A DNA stretch of 64,000 nucleotides from JACDER01 sp963717765 (GCA_963717765.1 CAVQWX010000001.1:124001-188000); one strand, 5' to 3'; positions 10,924-19,683 are shown, counted from the first letter of the stretch. Program-made: numbers and translations. Notes: generated by a model not told the origin, from the letters alone.

Positions 10924-11913
10924 GTGAACCTGCTCGTCACCGGCGGGGCCGGCTTCATCGGCGCGAACTTCGTTCGCTACTGGCTGGACAGGCACCCGGG
11001 CGACAACGTCGCCGTCCTCGACCTGCTCACCTATGCGGGCGTGCGCGAGAACGTTCCCGACGGCGTCCCGCTGATCGAAGGAGACATCTGCGACGGCGAC
11101 CTCGTCGAGCGGACGCTCCAGGAGCATGCGGTCGACGTCGTCGTCAACTTCGCCGCCGAGTCGCACAACAGCTACGCCGTCCTCGATCCCGGCCGCTTCT
11201 TCCGTACGAACGCGCTCGGCGCGCAGACGCTCCTCGAGGCAGCGCGGCGCGCCGGCCTCGAGCGCTTCCACCACGTCTCGACTTGCGAGGTCTACGGCGA
11301 CCTCCCACTCGATAGCTCGGAGTCGTTCAGCGAGGAGTCACCGTACGCGCCGCGCACCCCCTACAACGCGTCGAAGGCGGCCGCCGACCATGCGGTCCGC
11401 GCCTACCACGAGACGTACGGGCTTCCGGTCTCGATCACGAACTGCTCGAACAACTACGGGCCGCGCCAGTTCCCGGAGAAGGTCATCCCGCTCTTCCTCA
11501 CCAACGCGCTGGACGACGTCTCCCTGCCGCTTTACTCGTCCACGCAGAACCGCCGCGAGTGGCTGCACGTCGACGATCACTGCAGCGCGATCGAGGTCGT
11601 CCTCGAGCGCGGCCGCGTCGGCGACACCTACAACGTGGGCTCCGGGCTCGAGGCCTCCATCGAGGAGATTGCCGACCGCATCCTCGATCTGACGGGGAAG
11701 CCCGAGGAGCTGAAGACGATCGTCCCCGACCGTCCCGGGCACGACCGGCGCTACCTGCTCGACTCGTCCAAGTTGCGCAGCGAGCTCGGATGGCACCCGC
11801 AGGTGGAGTTCGGGGAGGGACTGGCCGGGACGGTGGAGTGGTACGCGGCCAACCGTGACTGGTGGGAACCGCTCAAGGAGCGCGCTCCTGTCGTGGAAAC
11901 CGCCTGGTCATAG
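10924..11913 (+). CDS. rmlB: dTDP-glucose 4,6-dehydratase
   Basis: GTG at 10924 gives 329 residues, normal for RmlB. An extended SDR: NAD motif LLVTGGAGFIGANF, active-site strand HVSTCEVYGDL, catalytic YNASK, and NCSNNYGPRQFPEKVIPLF near the substrate site. It converts dTDP-glucose to the 4-keto-6-deoxy sugar. It is the last gene of the rmlA-C-D-B cluster, starting 10 nt after rmlD. The cluster makes dTDP-L-rhamnose for cell-wall or surface glycans. Confidence 0.94.
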   Translation: MNLLVTGGAGFIGANFVRYWLDRHPGDNVAVLDLLTYAGVRENVPDGVPLIEGDICDGDLVERTLQEHAVDVVVNFAAESHNSYAVLDPGRFFRTNALGAQTLLEAARRAGLERFHHVSTCEVYGDLPLDSSESFSEESPYAPRTPYNASKAAADHAVRAYHETYGLPVSITNCSNNYGPRQFPEKVIPLFLTNALDDVSLPLYSSTQNRREWLHVDDHCSAIEVVLERGRVGDTYNVGSGLEASIEEIADRILDLTGKPEELKTIVPDRPGHDRRYLLDSSKLRSELGWHPQVEFGEGLAGTVEWYAANRDWWEPLKERAPVVETAWS

Positions 11914-11974
11914 CAGGGTATGACCGCCGCCGGACCCTGATGCCGGGGGATTCCGCGCGTACCATACGTCCAGC

Positions 11975-14900
11975 ATGAGCCGGGGTCCTGCGTTCCTGGG
12001 TGCCGTCCTGGGCATTTGGCTCACGGCTGCTCAAGGCGCGTCCGCGGCCACCCTCCCTACCTTCGTCATCAAGGGCCACGGCTGGGGACACGGTGTCGGC
12101 ATGGGACAGGACGGCGCCTACGGCTACGCCAAGCATGGCTTCGGGTACGCGAAGATCCTCTCCCACTACTACCCCGGCACGGCCCTCGGCAAGACCACCG
12201 TCCCGCAGGTCCGTGTCCTCCTCGCCGCGGGCGCGAGCAACGTGGCGATTACATCGAAGGCACCCTTCCGCGTGCGTGACGCGGACGGCAAGAGCTACCC
12301 GCTCGCGGCGGGGACATACACGCTCGGCCCGTCGCTCAAGGTTCGGGTGGAGGCTTCGGCCGCGCCCAAAGCGCTCCCAGGCCCACTGCGCTTCGTTCCG
12401 GGACGGTTGCCGCTCGAGCTCGGGCGCGCGTACCGCGGCTCGATCCAGGTGACGGCGCGCAGCGGCGGCCTCCAGGCGGTGAACGTCGTGGGGCTGGAGG
12501 AGTACGTCCGCGGCGTCGTCTCCCAGGAGGCCGATCCGGGTTGGCCGAACGAGGCGTTGAAGGCGCAGGCAGTGGCCAGCCGCTCCTTCGTGGTCGCTCT
12601 GCGCAAGACGTCGGGCAGCTTCGACGTCTACGACGACACGCGCAGCCAGGTCTATGGCGGAGTGGACGCGGAGCAGTTCTCGACCAACGCCGCCGTGCAG
12701 GCGACCTCCGGCCAGATCCTCACCTACCGCGGGCAGCCGGCGCTCACGTACTTCTCCGCCTCGTCGGGCGGCAGGACGGCCGCCGTCCAGGATGGCTTCC
12801 CCGGTTCGAAGCCCGTCGCGTACCTCGTCTCCGTCGACGACCCCTACGACACCGTGTCGCCCTACCACTCGTGGGGCCCGTACGTCTACGGCGCCGCCGA
12901 CTTCGCCAAGCGGCTCGGCCTGGCGGGGAAGATTCTGGACGCGAGGGCGAGCCGTAACCCGTCCCTGCGCGTCAACTCGATCGCGCTTACGACCTCTGCG
13001 GGAGCGCGCACGATCTCCGGGTCGGGCGCGCGGGACGTCCTCGGCCTCCGCTCGACGTACTTCTCCATGGGCGTGCTCGCCCTGAATCAGCCGTCCAAGC
13101 CGCTCGTTTACGGAATCGGGTCGCCGCTCTCCGGTATCGCGCGCGCGGTCACGAAACCGCGGCTCGAGCGGCTCGGCAACGGGAAGTGGGTGCTCGCCGC
13201 GACGGTCGACCGGGACCCGGGCGGCACCTTCACCATTCCCGTGAAGGCGAAGGCCAAGGCCACATATCGCGTCTCGGGGTCAGGTGCGTCGAGCGCTCCG
13301 GTCACGGTCGGCGTCTCCGCGTACGTCCGTCTCGATCCCACCGCGAGCACGACCGCGCTGAGCGGCCGGGGACGCCCGATCGTTCAGGGAGCGCCGGTCA
13401 CCATCCAGCGGAACAGCGGCTCGGGCTGGACCAACGTCACGACGACGACGCTGGACGCGAGCGGCCGCTTCGCCGCCACCGTCGACGTGCAACCCGCCAC
13501 CTACCGCGCGCGCTACGCGCCGCGGCACGGCGTCCTCGCAGGCGTATCGCCGGTCCTGCGCGTCGTCGGCAAGGCGCGGCGGCTCGCCTTCGTCCCGAAC
13601 GACCCGCTGATCAACAAGCAGTGGTACCTCGCCCAGATCCGCGCCTTCGACTACTGGCAGCTGCAGCCTCCGCTCGCGTCGGTGAAGGTCGCCGTGATCG
13701 ATTCGGGGATCGACGGAAAGCATCCCGACTTCCAGGGCCAGATCTACGCCTCGAAGAGCTTCGTCTCGTCGAACGCCAAGGTCGACACGGAGGGCCACGG
13801 GACGTTCGTCGCGGGGGAGATCGCCGCGGCGACGAACAACGGGATCGGCATCGCCGGGATCGGTTTCCCGGTCCAGCTGCTCGTCGGGAAGGTCGTGCGC
13901 AGCGACGGGACGATTCCGCTGCGCGCCGAGGCACGCGCCATTCGGTGGGCGGTGAAGATGGGCGCGCGGGTGATCAACCTCAGCCTCGCCGGCCTCCGTG
14001 ATCCGCTTGACCCTCGGCGCGACACCTACTCCCCGCGCGAGGCGTCCGCCATTCGGTACGCGGTCAGCAAGAAGGTGCTCGTCGTCGCTGCCGTCGGGAA
14101 CTCCGACCAGGCGCCGCGCTCGCCCTGGAACTTCGCCGGCTACCCGGCTGCGCTGCCGCACGTCGTCGGCGTGAGCGCGCTCGACTCCAGCGGGAACGTC
14201 CCCGAGTTCTCCGACCGCGACACGCGGTACAACGACGTCTCGGCTCCCGGCTCGGCCATCTTCTCGACGCTTCCGTACGCGATGACCAAGCCGACGAGCA
14301 GCGGGTGCGTCGAACTGGGTTACTCCGACTGCGGGCCGTTCGAGTTCCGCCGTGCAGAGGGCACTTCCTTCTCCGCGCCGATGGTCACCGCCGCCGCGGC
14401 GCTCGTGCTGGCTTTGCGACCGGGTCTCGCGTCCGACCAGGTCAGCTCCATCCTGGAGCGCTCGGCACTGGACATGAACGCGACCACCGGCTGCCGCGCC
14501 TGCCCCGTCGGCCACGACCGGCTGAGCGGTGCCGGCCGGTTGGACGTCGCACACGCGGCCGGCGACGTCGCCGCCGGTAACTACGTGCGCGCGGACGTGC
14601 GCGAGCCCAATGACGACGCCGGGACCCTGTCGTCGAGGATCTGGCGGACGTCCGCGGGCACGATCAACGCCACGACCGACTACTGGGACGACCCGGTCGA
14701 CGTCTACGCGATCAAGCTGAGCAAGGGCCAGAGGCTCTGGCTCGTCCTCAACGGAGCGCTGGGCACGAACGCGAGTCTCGGGCTCTGGAAGCCGGGGACG
14801 AAAACCGTTGTCGATCTTTCTCCGGCGGCACAAAGGAAGCGCGTCGCACAGTCCATCCGCACCGGCTCTGTGCAGAAGATCTCCGCGTACAGGGCGAGGA

Positions 14901-14980
14901 CCGGCGGCCTCTACTACGTCGCGGTGGAGACGACCACGAAGAGCTACGGGGCATACGCCCTCCAATACCGAAAGGACTAG
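11975..14980 (+). CDS. Secreted SpoIID/LytB-domain and S8 subtilase fusion protein
   Basis: A 1001-residue protein with a signal peptide at 1-24. A SpoIID/LytB amidase-enhancer-like domain spans about 30-370 (GHGWGHGVGMGQ, then GLEEYVRGVVSQEADPGWP and ALKAQAVASRSF). A beta-rich linker runs to about 535. A subtilisin-type peptidase spans about 560-860 with an intact triad: Asp576 (IDSGID), His608 (GHGTFVAGE) and Ser798 (GTSFSAPM). A C-terminal beta domain from about 870 resembles pre-peptidase C-terminal modules. SpoIID-type domains act on denuded peptidoglycan glycans and S8 enzymes cleave proteins; joining them in one polypeptide is unusual. The substrate is unknown. Confidence 0.88.
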   Translation: MSRGPAFLGAVLGIWLTAAQGASAATLPTFVIKGHGWGHGVGMGQDGAYGYAKHGFGYAKILSHYYPGTALGKTTVPQVRVLLAAGASNVAITSKAPFRVRDADGKSYPLAAGTYTLGPSLKVRVEASAAPKALPGPLRFVPGRLPLELGRAYRGSIQVTARSGGLQAVNVVGLEEYVRGVVSQEADPGWPNEALKAQAVASRSFVVALRKTSGSFDVYDDTRSQVYGGVDAEQFSTNAAVQATSGQILTYRGQPALTYFSASSGGRTAAVQDGFPGSKPVAYLVSVDDPYDTVSPYHSWGPYVYGAADFAKRLGLAGKILDARASRNPSLRVNSIALTTSAGARTISGSGARDVLGLRSTYFSMGVLALNQPSKPLVYGIGSPLSGIARAVTKPRLERLGNGKWVLAATVDRDPGGTFTIPVKAKAKATYRVSGSGASSAPVTVGVSAYVRLDPTASTTALSGRGRPIVQGAPVTIQRNSGSGWTNVTTTTLDASGRFAATVDVQPATYRARYAPRHGVLAGVSPVLRVVGKARRLAFVPNDPLINKQWYLAQIRAFDYWQLQPPLASVKVAVIDSGIDGKHPDFQGQIYASKSFVSSNAKVDTEGHGTFVAGEIAAATNNGIGIAGIGFPVQLLVGKVVRSDGTIPLRAEARAIRWAVKMGARVINLSLAGLRDPLDPRRDTYSPREASAIRYAVSKKVLVVAAVGNSDQAPRSPWNFAGYPAALPHVVGVSALDSSGNVPEFSDRDTRYNDVSAPGSAIFSTLPYAMTKPTSSGCVELGYSDCGPFEFRRAEGTSFSAPMVTAAAALVLALRPGLASDQVSSILERSALDMNATTGCRACPVGHDRLSGAGRLDVAHAAGDVAAGNYVRADVREPNDDAGTLSSRIWRTSAGTINATTDYWDDPVDVYAIKLSKGQRLWLVLNGALGTNASLGLWKPGTKTVVDLSPAAQRKRVAQSIRTGSVQKISAYRARTGGLYYVAVETTTKSYGAYALQYRKD

Positions 14981-15468
14981 CGCACTCGATACGCGTGGTC
15001 GGTGACCCACGTGTAGCGGTCGGCATGCAGCGTCCCGAACTGGCCGAACTGGACGCGGACCAGCGTTCCCGCGGCCAGTCCGTCCGGGCCGGAGAACGTG
15101 CCGGTCCATCGCTCTCCCGGGCGTAGGAGGGTCGGTACCGGCGGCCGGAACCGCACCGCCAGGCCGGGGGCTTCGCCGACCCGGATCCCGAACGCGTTGT
15201 GCCCGGCGGGCTCATGTGCGTAAACGATGCGGAGGGGCTGTTTCGTCCGGTTGAGGACCGAGCCGCTCACCGACCATCCGTGCGGGCCGAAGCGCAAGGT
15301 CCGCACCCGGTACACGATAGGACCGCCGAGGAGATTGTGCGGGTCGCCCGCCTCCCGCCAGTGAACGTGCGCCACCTGCGTGTGCGCCGGCGGCGGCGCG
15401 CTACCGCTGCCGCATCCCGCTAGCACGAAGGCGCTAAGCGCCCAGCAGCTCGTCGTCCGGCACGTCAC
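14977..15468 (-). CDS. Lipoprotein of unknown function
   Basis: GTG at 15468 gives 163 residues with a type II signal and lipobox (FVLAGCGS, Cys19). The mature part is beta-rich with the phrase VSGSVLNRTKQPLRIVYAHEP, resembling DUF4352/FxLYD-like extracellular immunoglobulin-type domains, though I cannot name the family firmly. The gene overlaps the upstream acyltransferase stop by 35 nt and shares a CTAG with the convergent subtilase stop. It is the last gene of the leftward sugar operon. Confidence 0.7.
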   Translation of the reverse strand: MTCRTTSCWALSAFVLAGCGSGSAPPPAHTQVAHVHWREAGDPHNLLGGPIVYRVRTLRFGPHGWSVSGSVLNRTKQPLRIVYAHEPAGHNAFGIRVGEAPGLAVRFRPPVPTLLRPGERWTGTFSGPDGLAAGTLVRVQFGQFGTLHADRYTWVTDHAYRVR

Positions 15469-16072
15469 GGATCTGCCGCGCGGGGTTGCCGACCATGACC
15501 GCCCGGGGCGGGACGTCGCCGAGTACGACCGCGCCCGCCCCGACGAATGCCTCCTCGCCGATCTCGATCCCCGGCAGCAACACCGCTCCTCCGCCGACGC
15601 GTGCGCCGCGCCTGATCGTCGGCCCCCTGCGCAGAGCGTGCCGCTTCTCGGTGCGCCCCATGTAGTTGTCGTTCGTCGTGATGACGCACGGCGCGATGAA
15701 GACCTCGTCCTCGAGGATGGAGTACGCGGTGATGTACGCGTTCGCCTGGATCTTCGTGAGCGCGCCGATCGTCGTGTCGTTCTCGACCAGCGTGCCGCGC
15801 CCGATCACGGCGTCGTCTCCGATCTCGCAGCGCTCGCGCACGCAGGACTGGTCGCCGACGATCACGCGCGCACCGAGCCGCGTTCCGGCGAACACGACGG
15901 CGCCCGTCGAGACGATCGTCCCCGGTCCGATCTCCAGCGGCGGCAGCTCCTCCCGCGGAGCCGTGGAGCGCGGGGAAAGCGCCGGCTGCTTTCCCACGAC
16001 GGCGTAATCGAGGATCTGGACGTCGTCGGCCACCACCGTCCCGGGGTAGACGATCGCGGTGTCGGCGATCAC
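15434..16072 (-). CDS. Left-handed beta-helix acyltransferase (WbpD-like)
   Basis: GTG at 16072 overlaps the upstream stop by 4 nt and gives 212 residues made almost wholly of hexapeptide repeats (IVYPGTVVADDVQIL, VVFAGTRLGARVIVGD, IEIGEEAFVGAGAVVLGDV) with the C-terminal MVGNPARQIR. This is the architecture of sugar N-acetyltransferases such as WbpD/VioB. Next to a Gfo/Idh/MocA dehydrogenase and a UDP-GlcNAc 2-epimerase, a role acetylating a UDP-3-amino sugar is plausible. The open frame extends further upstream, but only inside the neighbouring gene. Confidence 0.82.
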   Translation of the reverse strand: MIADTAIVYPGTVVADDVQILDYAVVGKQPALSPRSTAPREELPPLEIGPGTIVSTGAVVFAGTRLGARVIVGDQSCVRERCEIGDDAVIGRGTLVENDTTIGALTKIQANAYITAYSILEDEVFIAPCVITTNDNYMGRTEKRHALRRGPTIRRGARVGGGAVLLPGIEIGEEAFVGAGAVVLGDVPPRAVMVGNPARQIRDVPDDELLGA

Positions 16073-17052
16073 GCGGGGACGGCCTCGAGCGAGGCTTGAA
16101 GCTGCTCGAGCGCGCGCACGACCGCAAGCCCGTCGGCCGCCACGCGGTCGCGGTCGCCGTCGCCCTGGACGAGAGAGAGGAAGTACTCGCACTCGAGCCG
16201 GAGCGGCTCGTCGTTCGGGATCTTCGGGCACCAGATGTCACCCGTCCGCGTGCGCCATTCGCCGTAGGTCAGCGCCGGCTGCTCCGGCGCCTTGTCGTAC
16301 ACGGTCACCTTGCGCTCCAGCTCCATGTCGTCGAAGACGGCCATCTTCTCCTTCCCGACGACCGTGATCTTCCGCATCTTGTGCGGGTCGAGCCAGGAGA
16401 GGTGCATGTGCGCGATCTTTCCGGAAGGGAAGCGCAGGAAGCAGAAGACGACGTCCTCGACGCCCGGCGTGAGGAAGGCATTTCCGCGCGCCCAGACCTC
16501 CTCGGGCTCCTCGCCGATCAGATAGAGGATGACCGAGAGATCGTGGACGCCGAGCGACCACAGTGCGTTCTCGTCCTTCCGGATCTTCCCCAGGTTCTGG
16601 CGGTTCCCGTACAGGCACAGGATCTCGCCGAGCTCGCCGGAGTCGACCAGCGTCCGGAGCTTCTGGACGCCCGGGTGGTAGAGGAGCAGGTGTCCCGGCA
16701 TGACCACGAGATCGCGTTCCTGAGCCAGTGCGCGGAGCTGCTCGGCCTCCTCGGCCCGGAGCGCCGGCGGCTTCTCGACGAGGACGTGCTTCCCCGACGC
16801 GAGCGCGCGGTACGCGAGGTCGAAGTGGGTGGGAACGGGCGTGGCGATGACGACCGCGTCCACCGAGTCGTCGCCGAGAACCTCGTCGAAGTCCTGGGTT
16901 TTGCGCGCCTGCGGGAAGCGCGCCCCGTGCCCTTCCAGCTGCTCGGCCGACGCGTCGCAAATCCACGTCAGGCGCGCGAGATCGTCGAAGTTACGCGCGA
17001 GGTTGGGGCCCCAGTAGCCCAGCCCGGCAACGGCTACGTTCACGTCACTCAT
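16069..17052 (-). CDS. Gfo/Idh/MocA-family NAD(P)-dependent sugar dehydrogenase (WbpB-like)
   Basis: A 327-residue protein. The Rossmann motif NVAVAGLGYWGPNLARNF is at the N-terminus, GKHVLVEKPPAL carries the conserved EKP lysine, and LGVHDLSVI supplies the usual histidine region. The start ATG at 17052 overlaps the epimerase stop by 4 nt. In WbpB-type enzymes this fold oxidises the 3-position of UDP-GlcNAc uronic acid. The acyltransferase and epimerase neighbours fit a UDP-diacetamido-sugar pathway. Confidence 0.85.
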   Translation of the reverse strand: MSDVNVAVAGLGYWGPNLARNFDDLARLTWICDASAEQLEGHGARFPQARKTQDFDEVLGDDSVDAVVIATPVPTHFDLAYRALASGKHVLVEKPPALRAEEAEQLRALAQERDLVVMPGHLLLYHPGVQKLRTLVDSGELGEILCLYGNRQNLGKIRKDENALWSLGVHDLSVILYLIGEEPEEVWARGNAFLTPGVEDVVFCFLRFPSGKIAHMHLSWLDPHKMRKITVVGKEKMAVFDDMELERKVTVYDKAPEQPALTYGEWRTRTGDIWCPKIPNDEPLRLECEYFLSLVQGDGDRDRVAADGLAVVRALEQLQASLEAVPA

Positions 17053-18113
17053 CGCGGCACAAGGGTATAGAGCGCCTCCGCGATCCGTTCTGAGGCATGA
17101 CCGTCGCCGTAGAGCGGCGGGAGGGCGTGCGGCATGCGCGCTCCTCCCGCGGCGGCCGCGATTCGCTCGGGGTCGTCGTCGACGAGCGTGTTCGCTCCCA
17201 GCTCGACCGTGTCCACCCACTCGGTGGACGGCCGCATGGTGACGCACGGGACGCCGTACCAGTACGCCTCCTTCTGCAGTCCCCCGGAGTCGGTGAGGAT
17301 GACGCGCGCGTTCGAGGCCAGCGCGGCCAGATCCAGGTAGCCGAGCGGCTGGAGCAGGCGGACATGGGGGGCGAGCTCGATGTCGTGCTCCGCGAGTGCG
17401 GCCCGGGTGCGCGGGTGCGCAGGGAATGCGACGGGCTCGTTCAGGCGGTTGAGCCCGTCCGCGATCCGCCCCAGACGCGGCTGCGCGACGTTCGCCTCGC
17501 GGTGGACGGTCGCGACCACATAGGCCCCCGGCTCGAGGCCGAGGCCGCGCAGGATCGTCGAGCGCTCGCGCGCGATCGGCGCGAGCCGGATGGACGCGTC
17601 CGCCATCACGTCGCCCACGACTTCGATCCGTCCCTCCACGCCTTCCTGCTCGAGCTGGCGCGCCGAGCGCTCGTCCGGGCAGAGCAGGAGCGTGGACGTG
17701 CGGTCGGCCTCGACGCGGATGTGCTCCTCCGGCATCGACCAGTCGCCGCTTCGCATTCCGGACTCGACGTGCGCGAGCGGGACGCCCGCCTCTTCTGCAG
17801 CGCGCGCGCCCGCGAGGGTGGAGGCCGTGTCGCCGTACACCAGTGTCCAGTCGGGCCGCTCGGCTGCAATCGCGTCGAGGATCCCCGGTTGCATCGCCGC
17901 GACCATCTCCTGGTGCGGCAACCCGCCGATCCCGAGGCTGAACGCGGGCTCCGGGAGCCCGAGCTCCTCGAAGAACACCTGGGACAACTCGGCGTCGTAG
18001 TGCTGCCCCGTGTGGAGCGTGACCTCGTCGATTCCCCGCTCTCTGAGCGCGATCGAGAGGGGCCCGGCCTTGATGAATTGGGGCCGGTTTCCGACGACTG
18101 AGAGGATTTTCAC
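17049..18113 (-). CDS. wecB: UDP-N-acetylglucosamine 2-epimerase, non-hydrolysing (WecB/WbpI type)
   Basis: A 354-residue protein of normal family length, starting MKILSVVGNRPQFIKAGPL. Other marks are TLHTGQHYDAELSQVFFEELGLP, VYGDTAST, HVESGMRSGDWSMPEE, and the C-terminal ILTDSGGLQKEA. These enzymes interconvert UDP-GlcNAc and UDP-ManNAc or their uronic derivatives. It is the first gene of the leftward operon, and its start is 19 bp from the tRNA-Lys that bounds the accessory region. WbpI-like specificity is possible given the operon. Confidence 0.92.
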   Translation of the reverse strand: MKILSVVGNRPQFIKAGPLSIALRERGIDEVTLHTGQHYDAELSQVFFEELGLPEPAFSLGIGGLPHQEMVAAMQPGILDAIAAERPDWTLVYGDTASTLAGARAAEEAGVPLAHVESGMRSGDWSMPEEHIRVEADRTSTLLLCPDERSARQLEQEGVEGRIEVVGDVMADASIRLAPIARERSTILRGLGLEPGAYVVATVHREANVAQPRLGRIADGLNRLNEPVAFPAHPRTRAALAEHDIELAPHVRLLQPLGYLDLAALASNARVILTDSGGLQKEAYWYGVPCVTMRPSTEWVDTVELGANTLVDDDPERIAAAAGGARMPHALPPLYGDGHASERIAEALYTLVPR

Positions 18114-18132
18114 CTAGCTACAGTACGCGGGC

Positions 18133-18205
18133 GGGCCGTTAGCTCAGTTGGTAGAGCAGGGGACTCTTAATCCCAAGGTCGAAGGTTCGAATCCTTCACG
18201 GCCCA
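18133..18205 (+). tRNA. tRNA-Lys (anticodon CTT), intact
   Basis: 73 nt with all four arms: acceptor GGGCCGT/ACGGCCC plus discriminator A, D arm GCTCAGTTGGTAGAGC, anticodon loop CTCTTAA on stem GGGGA/TCCCA, and T arm GAAGG-TTCGAAT-CCTTC. CCA is not encoded. Its 3' half recurs five times downstream, so this gene is the apparent integration site of the array that follows. Confidence 0.97.
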
Positions 18206-18267
18206 ATCCCGAAGGCCCTGCAAATCGGACGGTCTCGCTCTCGACTGCTGCGCCACACTCGCACGGT

Positions 18268-18290
18268 GCCAGCGAAACAGCCAGCGAAAC
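18268..18290 (+). repeat. Paired direct repeat GCCAGCGAAAC x2, period 12
   Basis: Two perfect copies (18268-18278, 18280-18290) lie 62 bp after the tRNA-Lys, at the left end of the first segment. The sequence shares GCCAGCGA with the arm repeats of the att blocks. It is a likely integrase arm-binding pair (inference). Confidence 0.55.
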
Positions 18291-18376
18291 GCCTTCGGAA
18301 GCGATCGAGTTTGCTGTCCGGCGCTCCAGGGTCGAGAGGAGGGGCGCGCGGTGGTCGTCACGGCGAACGTGTCCGC

Positions 18377-18422
18377 AGCTCTGACAAGCGAGAGGTTGCT
18401 GGTTCGAGCCCAGTACCGCCCA
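18377..18422 (+). repeat. 3' half of a tRNA-Val(GAC), attachment-site remnant
   Basis: CTGACAA reads as an anticodon loop with GAC, and a T arm GCTGG-TTCGAGC-CCAGT and acceptor strand ACCGCCC plus A follow. No matching 5' half (GGGCGGT, D arm) precedes it. A second kind of tRNA 3' fragment inside the first segment implies an element once integrated at a tRNA-Val. Confidence 0.6.
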
Positions 18423-18499
18423 TTCTGACCCGCTTGGCCAGGCGGAAACGGCTTGGTTGAGCGGGTCGTGTGTGTCGGGGGTGCCGGCAATGCTCGGGT

Positions 18500-18522
18500 G
18501 GTGCATACCCCGGTGCATACCC
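18500..18522 (+). repeat. Paired direct repeat GGTGCATACCC x2, period 12
   Basis: Two perfect 11-bp copies separated by one base, about 80 bp behind the tRNA-Val remnant and 36 bp before the HGxYS-type gene fragment. The spacing matches the other paired repeats near junctions in this region. Confidence 0.55.
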
Positions 18523-18557
18523 AGGATCTCGCCAAACCGGGCAACAGCGGCTCCGGC

Positions 18558-18765
18558 ATGATGGTGGGTGTGAACCGCGACGGCCACCCCCAGACCCTCG
18601 TTGCGGCGCACCCGGGCAACCGCAATGCCGAGCGGCACGGCCTCTACTCTCCGCGAACGCTTGCGCGGCGGGCGCGTGAGATCGCGGACGCGCTCATGGA
18701 GCTGCCACACGTCCAGCCGCTCGACGTGCTGGCGGCGGAGGAGATCGGGAGCGTGATCGCCGCGG
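18558..18765 (+). pseudogene. Fragment of a small phage/element protein (terminase-small-subunit-like, HGxYS type)
   Basis: The conserved-looking part reads NRDGHPQTLVAAHPGNRNAE, then HGLYSPRTLARRAREIADAL and LDVLAAEEIGSVIAA. The pattern resembles small proteins near actinobacterial integrases that are sometimes annotated as terminase small subunits; function is not established. Past about 18765 the frame continues only into the antisense of an integrase remnant, so the gene is truncated. A second, frameshifted copy lies at 40730-40960, just beyond the last att block. Confidence 0.5.
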
Positions 18766-19025
18766 TACGCGTCGCGGGTACGCGGCCCGATCTGCGTCTG
18801 AGCGTCGAACCACGTCTCGGCGTACTCACCGAACGTCACGCGGCTGGGGACGATCCCCCCTTCGCAGCCGGTCGCGGAGGTTGTCGATGAACGCCACAGC
18901 CTCGCGCATCCCCCCGTCGATCGTCTTGGAGCGCGACCTCGCCTCAGAGTCGCGGTAGCGGACGAAGGTGTGTGTCTTAGTCCTGCCGTCGTGCCCGAGT
19001 CCGTAGTAGACGCTGCGCGCTTCGT
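18765..19025 (-). pseudogene. N-terminal fragment of a tyrosine recombinase (integrase)
   Basis: Read on the minus strand from about 19025, the translation begins ARSVYYGLGHDGRTKTHTF and goes on with FVRYRDSEARSRSKTI. After a frameshift near 18855 it continues TFGEYAETWFDAQTQIGPRT and RDAYRGDH. This is the arm-binding/SAM-like N-terminal layout of actinobacterial phage integrases. The catalytic domain (R..HxxR..Y) is absent. It ends nose to nose with the fragment at 18558-18765. It is the only integrase trace seen in the array. Confidence 0.6.
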
Positions 19026-19112
19026 CCGGTGCCGCCTGGCGCGTGGGCCATCAGCTGCCAACCCGAGGCGGCCGGGCTCACACGCTCCGACCATCGTTTA
19101 GGATCGCCGATC

Positions 19113-19439
19113 ATGGCTCGTCCTCGCGGAAGATACGGTCCCTACGCCCAGCGGCTCGATGTCATTCAAGCCAACGTCCGGCAATCGCTCGAGGTGGCAG
19201 CTTGGTGTGCAGGTCACCTCGTCCTGAACGAGAGAACTCGAAAGGGGCTGACGCAAGACGAATTGGCCGCGCAGATTGGCGTTGACCAGATCCAGATCAG
19301 CCTCCTGGAGCGAGGGAAGCGGCATGCGCTCACGAATGCACAAGTAGATCGACTGTTCCGAGAACTTGGCATTACGACACGAGATGGCCAACGAGACTTC
19401 CTGAAGTTCTGGCGCGACCACGCCGAGCACGACATCTGA
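19113..19439 (+). CDS. XRE-family helix-turn-helix regulator
   Basis: A 108-residue protein from the ATG at 19113. The HTH spans about 43-95: GLTQDELAAQIGVDQIQISL followed by LERGKRH and VDRLFRELGI. The N-terminus MARPRGRYGPYAQRLDVIQANV is basic. It is intact and in a defence-gene context (Vsr, McrB remnant), so it may control the restriction cargo or the element. Codon use appears less GC-biased than in the flanking chromosome. Confidence 0.75.
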   Translation: MARPRGRYGPYAQRLDVIQANVRQSLEVAAWCAGHLVLNERTRKGLTQDELAAQIGVDQIQISLLERGKRHALTNAQVDRLFRELGITTRDGQRDFLKFWRDHAEHDI

Positions 19440-19683
19440 CGTAGGCGGCGTTCCGGCGTTCACGCTCGGCCGTTCCGGTGAAAGTTATGGAGCCGCTTCG
19501 TCGGCACGTACAGGTAGTCGCCCGCCTCCGCGACCGTCATCCACGGACTCGACCCGGCTGGCCGTGCGCCAGCGGTTCCCGTCTTGCCCACTTGCTCGCC
19601 AAGCGAGTCCGCTCCGCCTCAGCGATCACGTTTCAGTTGCGTTGGCGTTACGATCCGGCGAGAGAGGGGAGGAGGTGAAGAAC

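Noticed and set aside
13280..15109. 609-residue minus-strand frame opposite the subtilase
   Set aside because: Composition is Arg/Asp/Val shadow type and it crosses gene boundaries; no motifs.
18144..19094. Long minus-strand frame through the tRNA-Lys
   Set aside because: It reads the tRNA antisense as GREGFEPSTLGL, a well-known artefact peptide. Only the integrase-like piece at 18765-19025 has real protein similarity.
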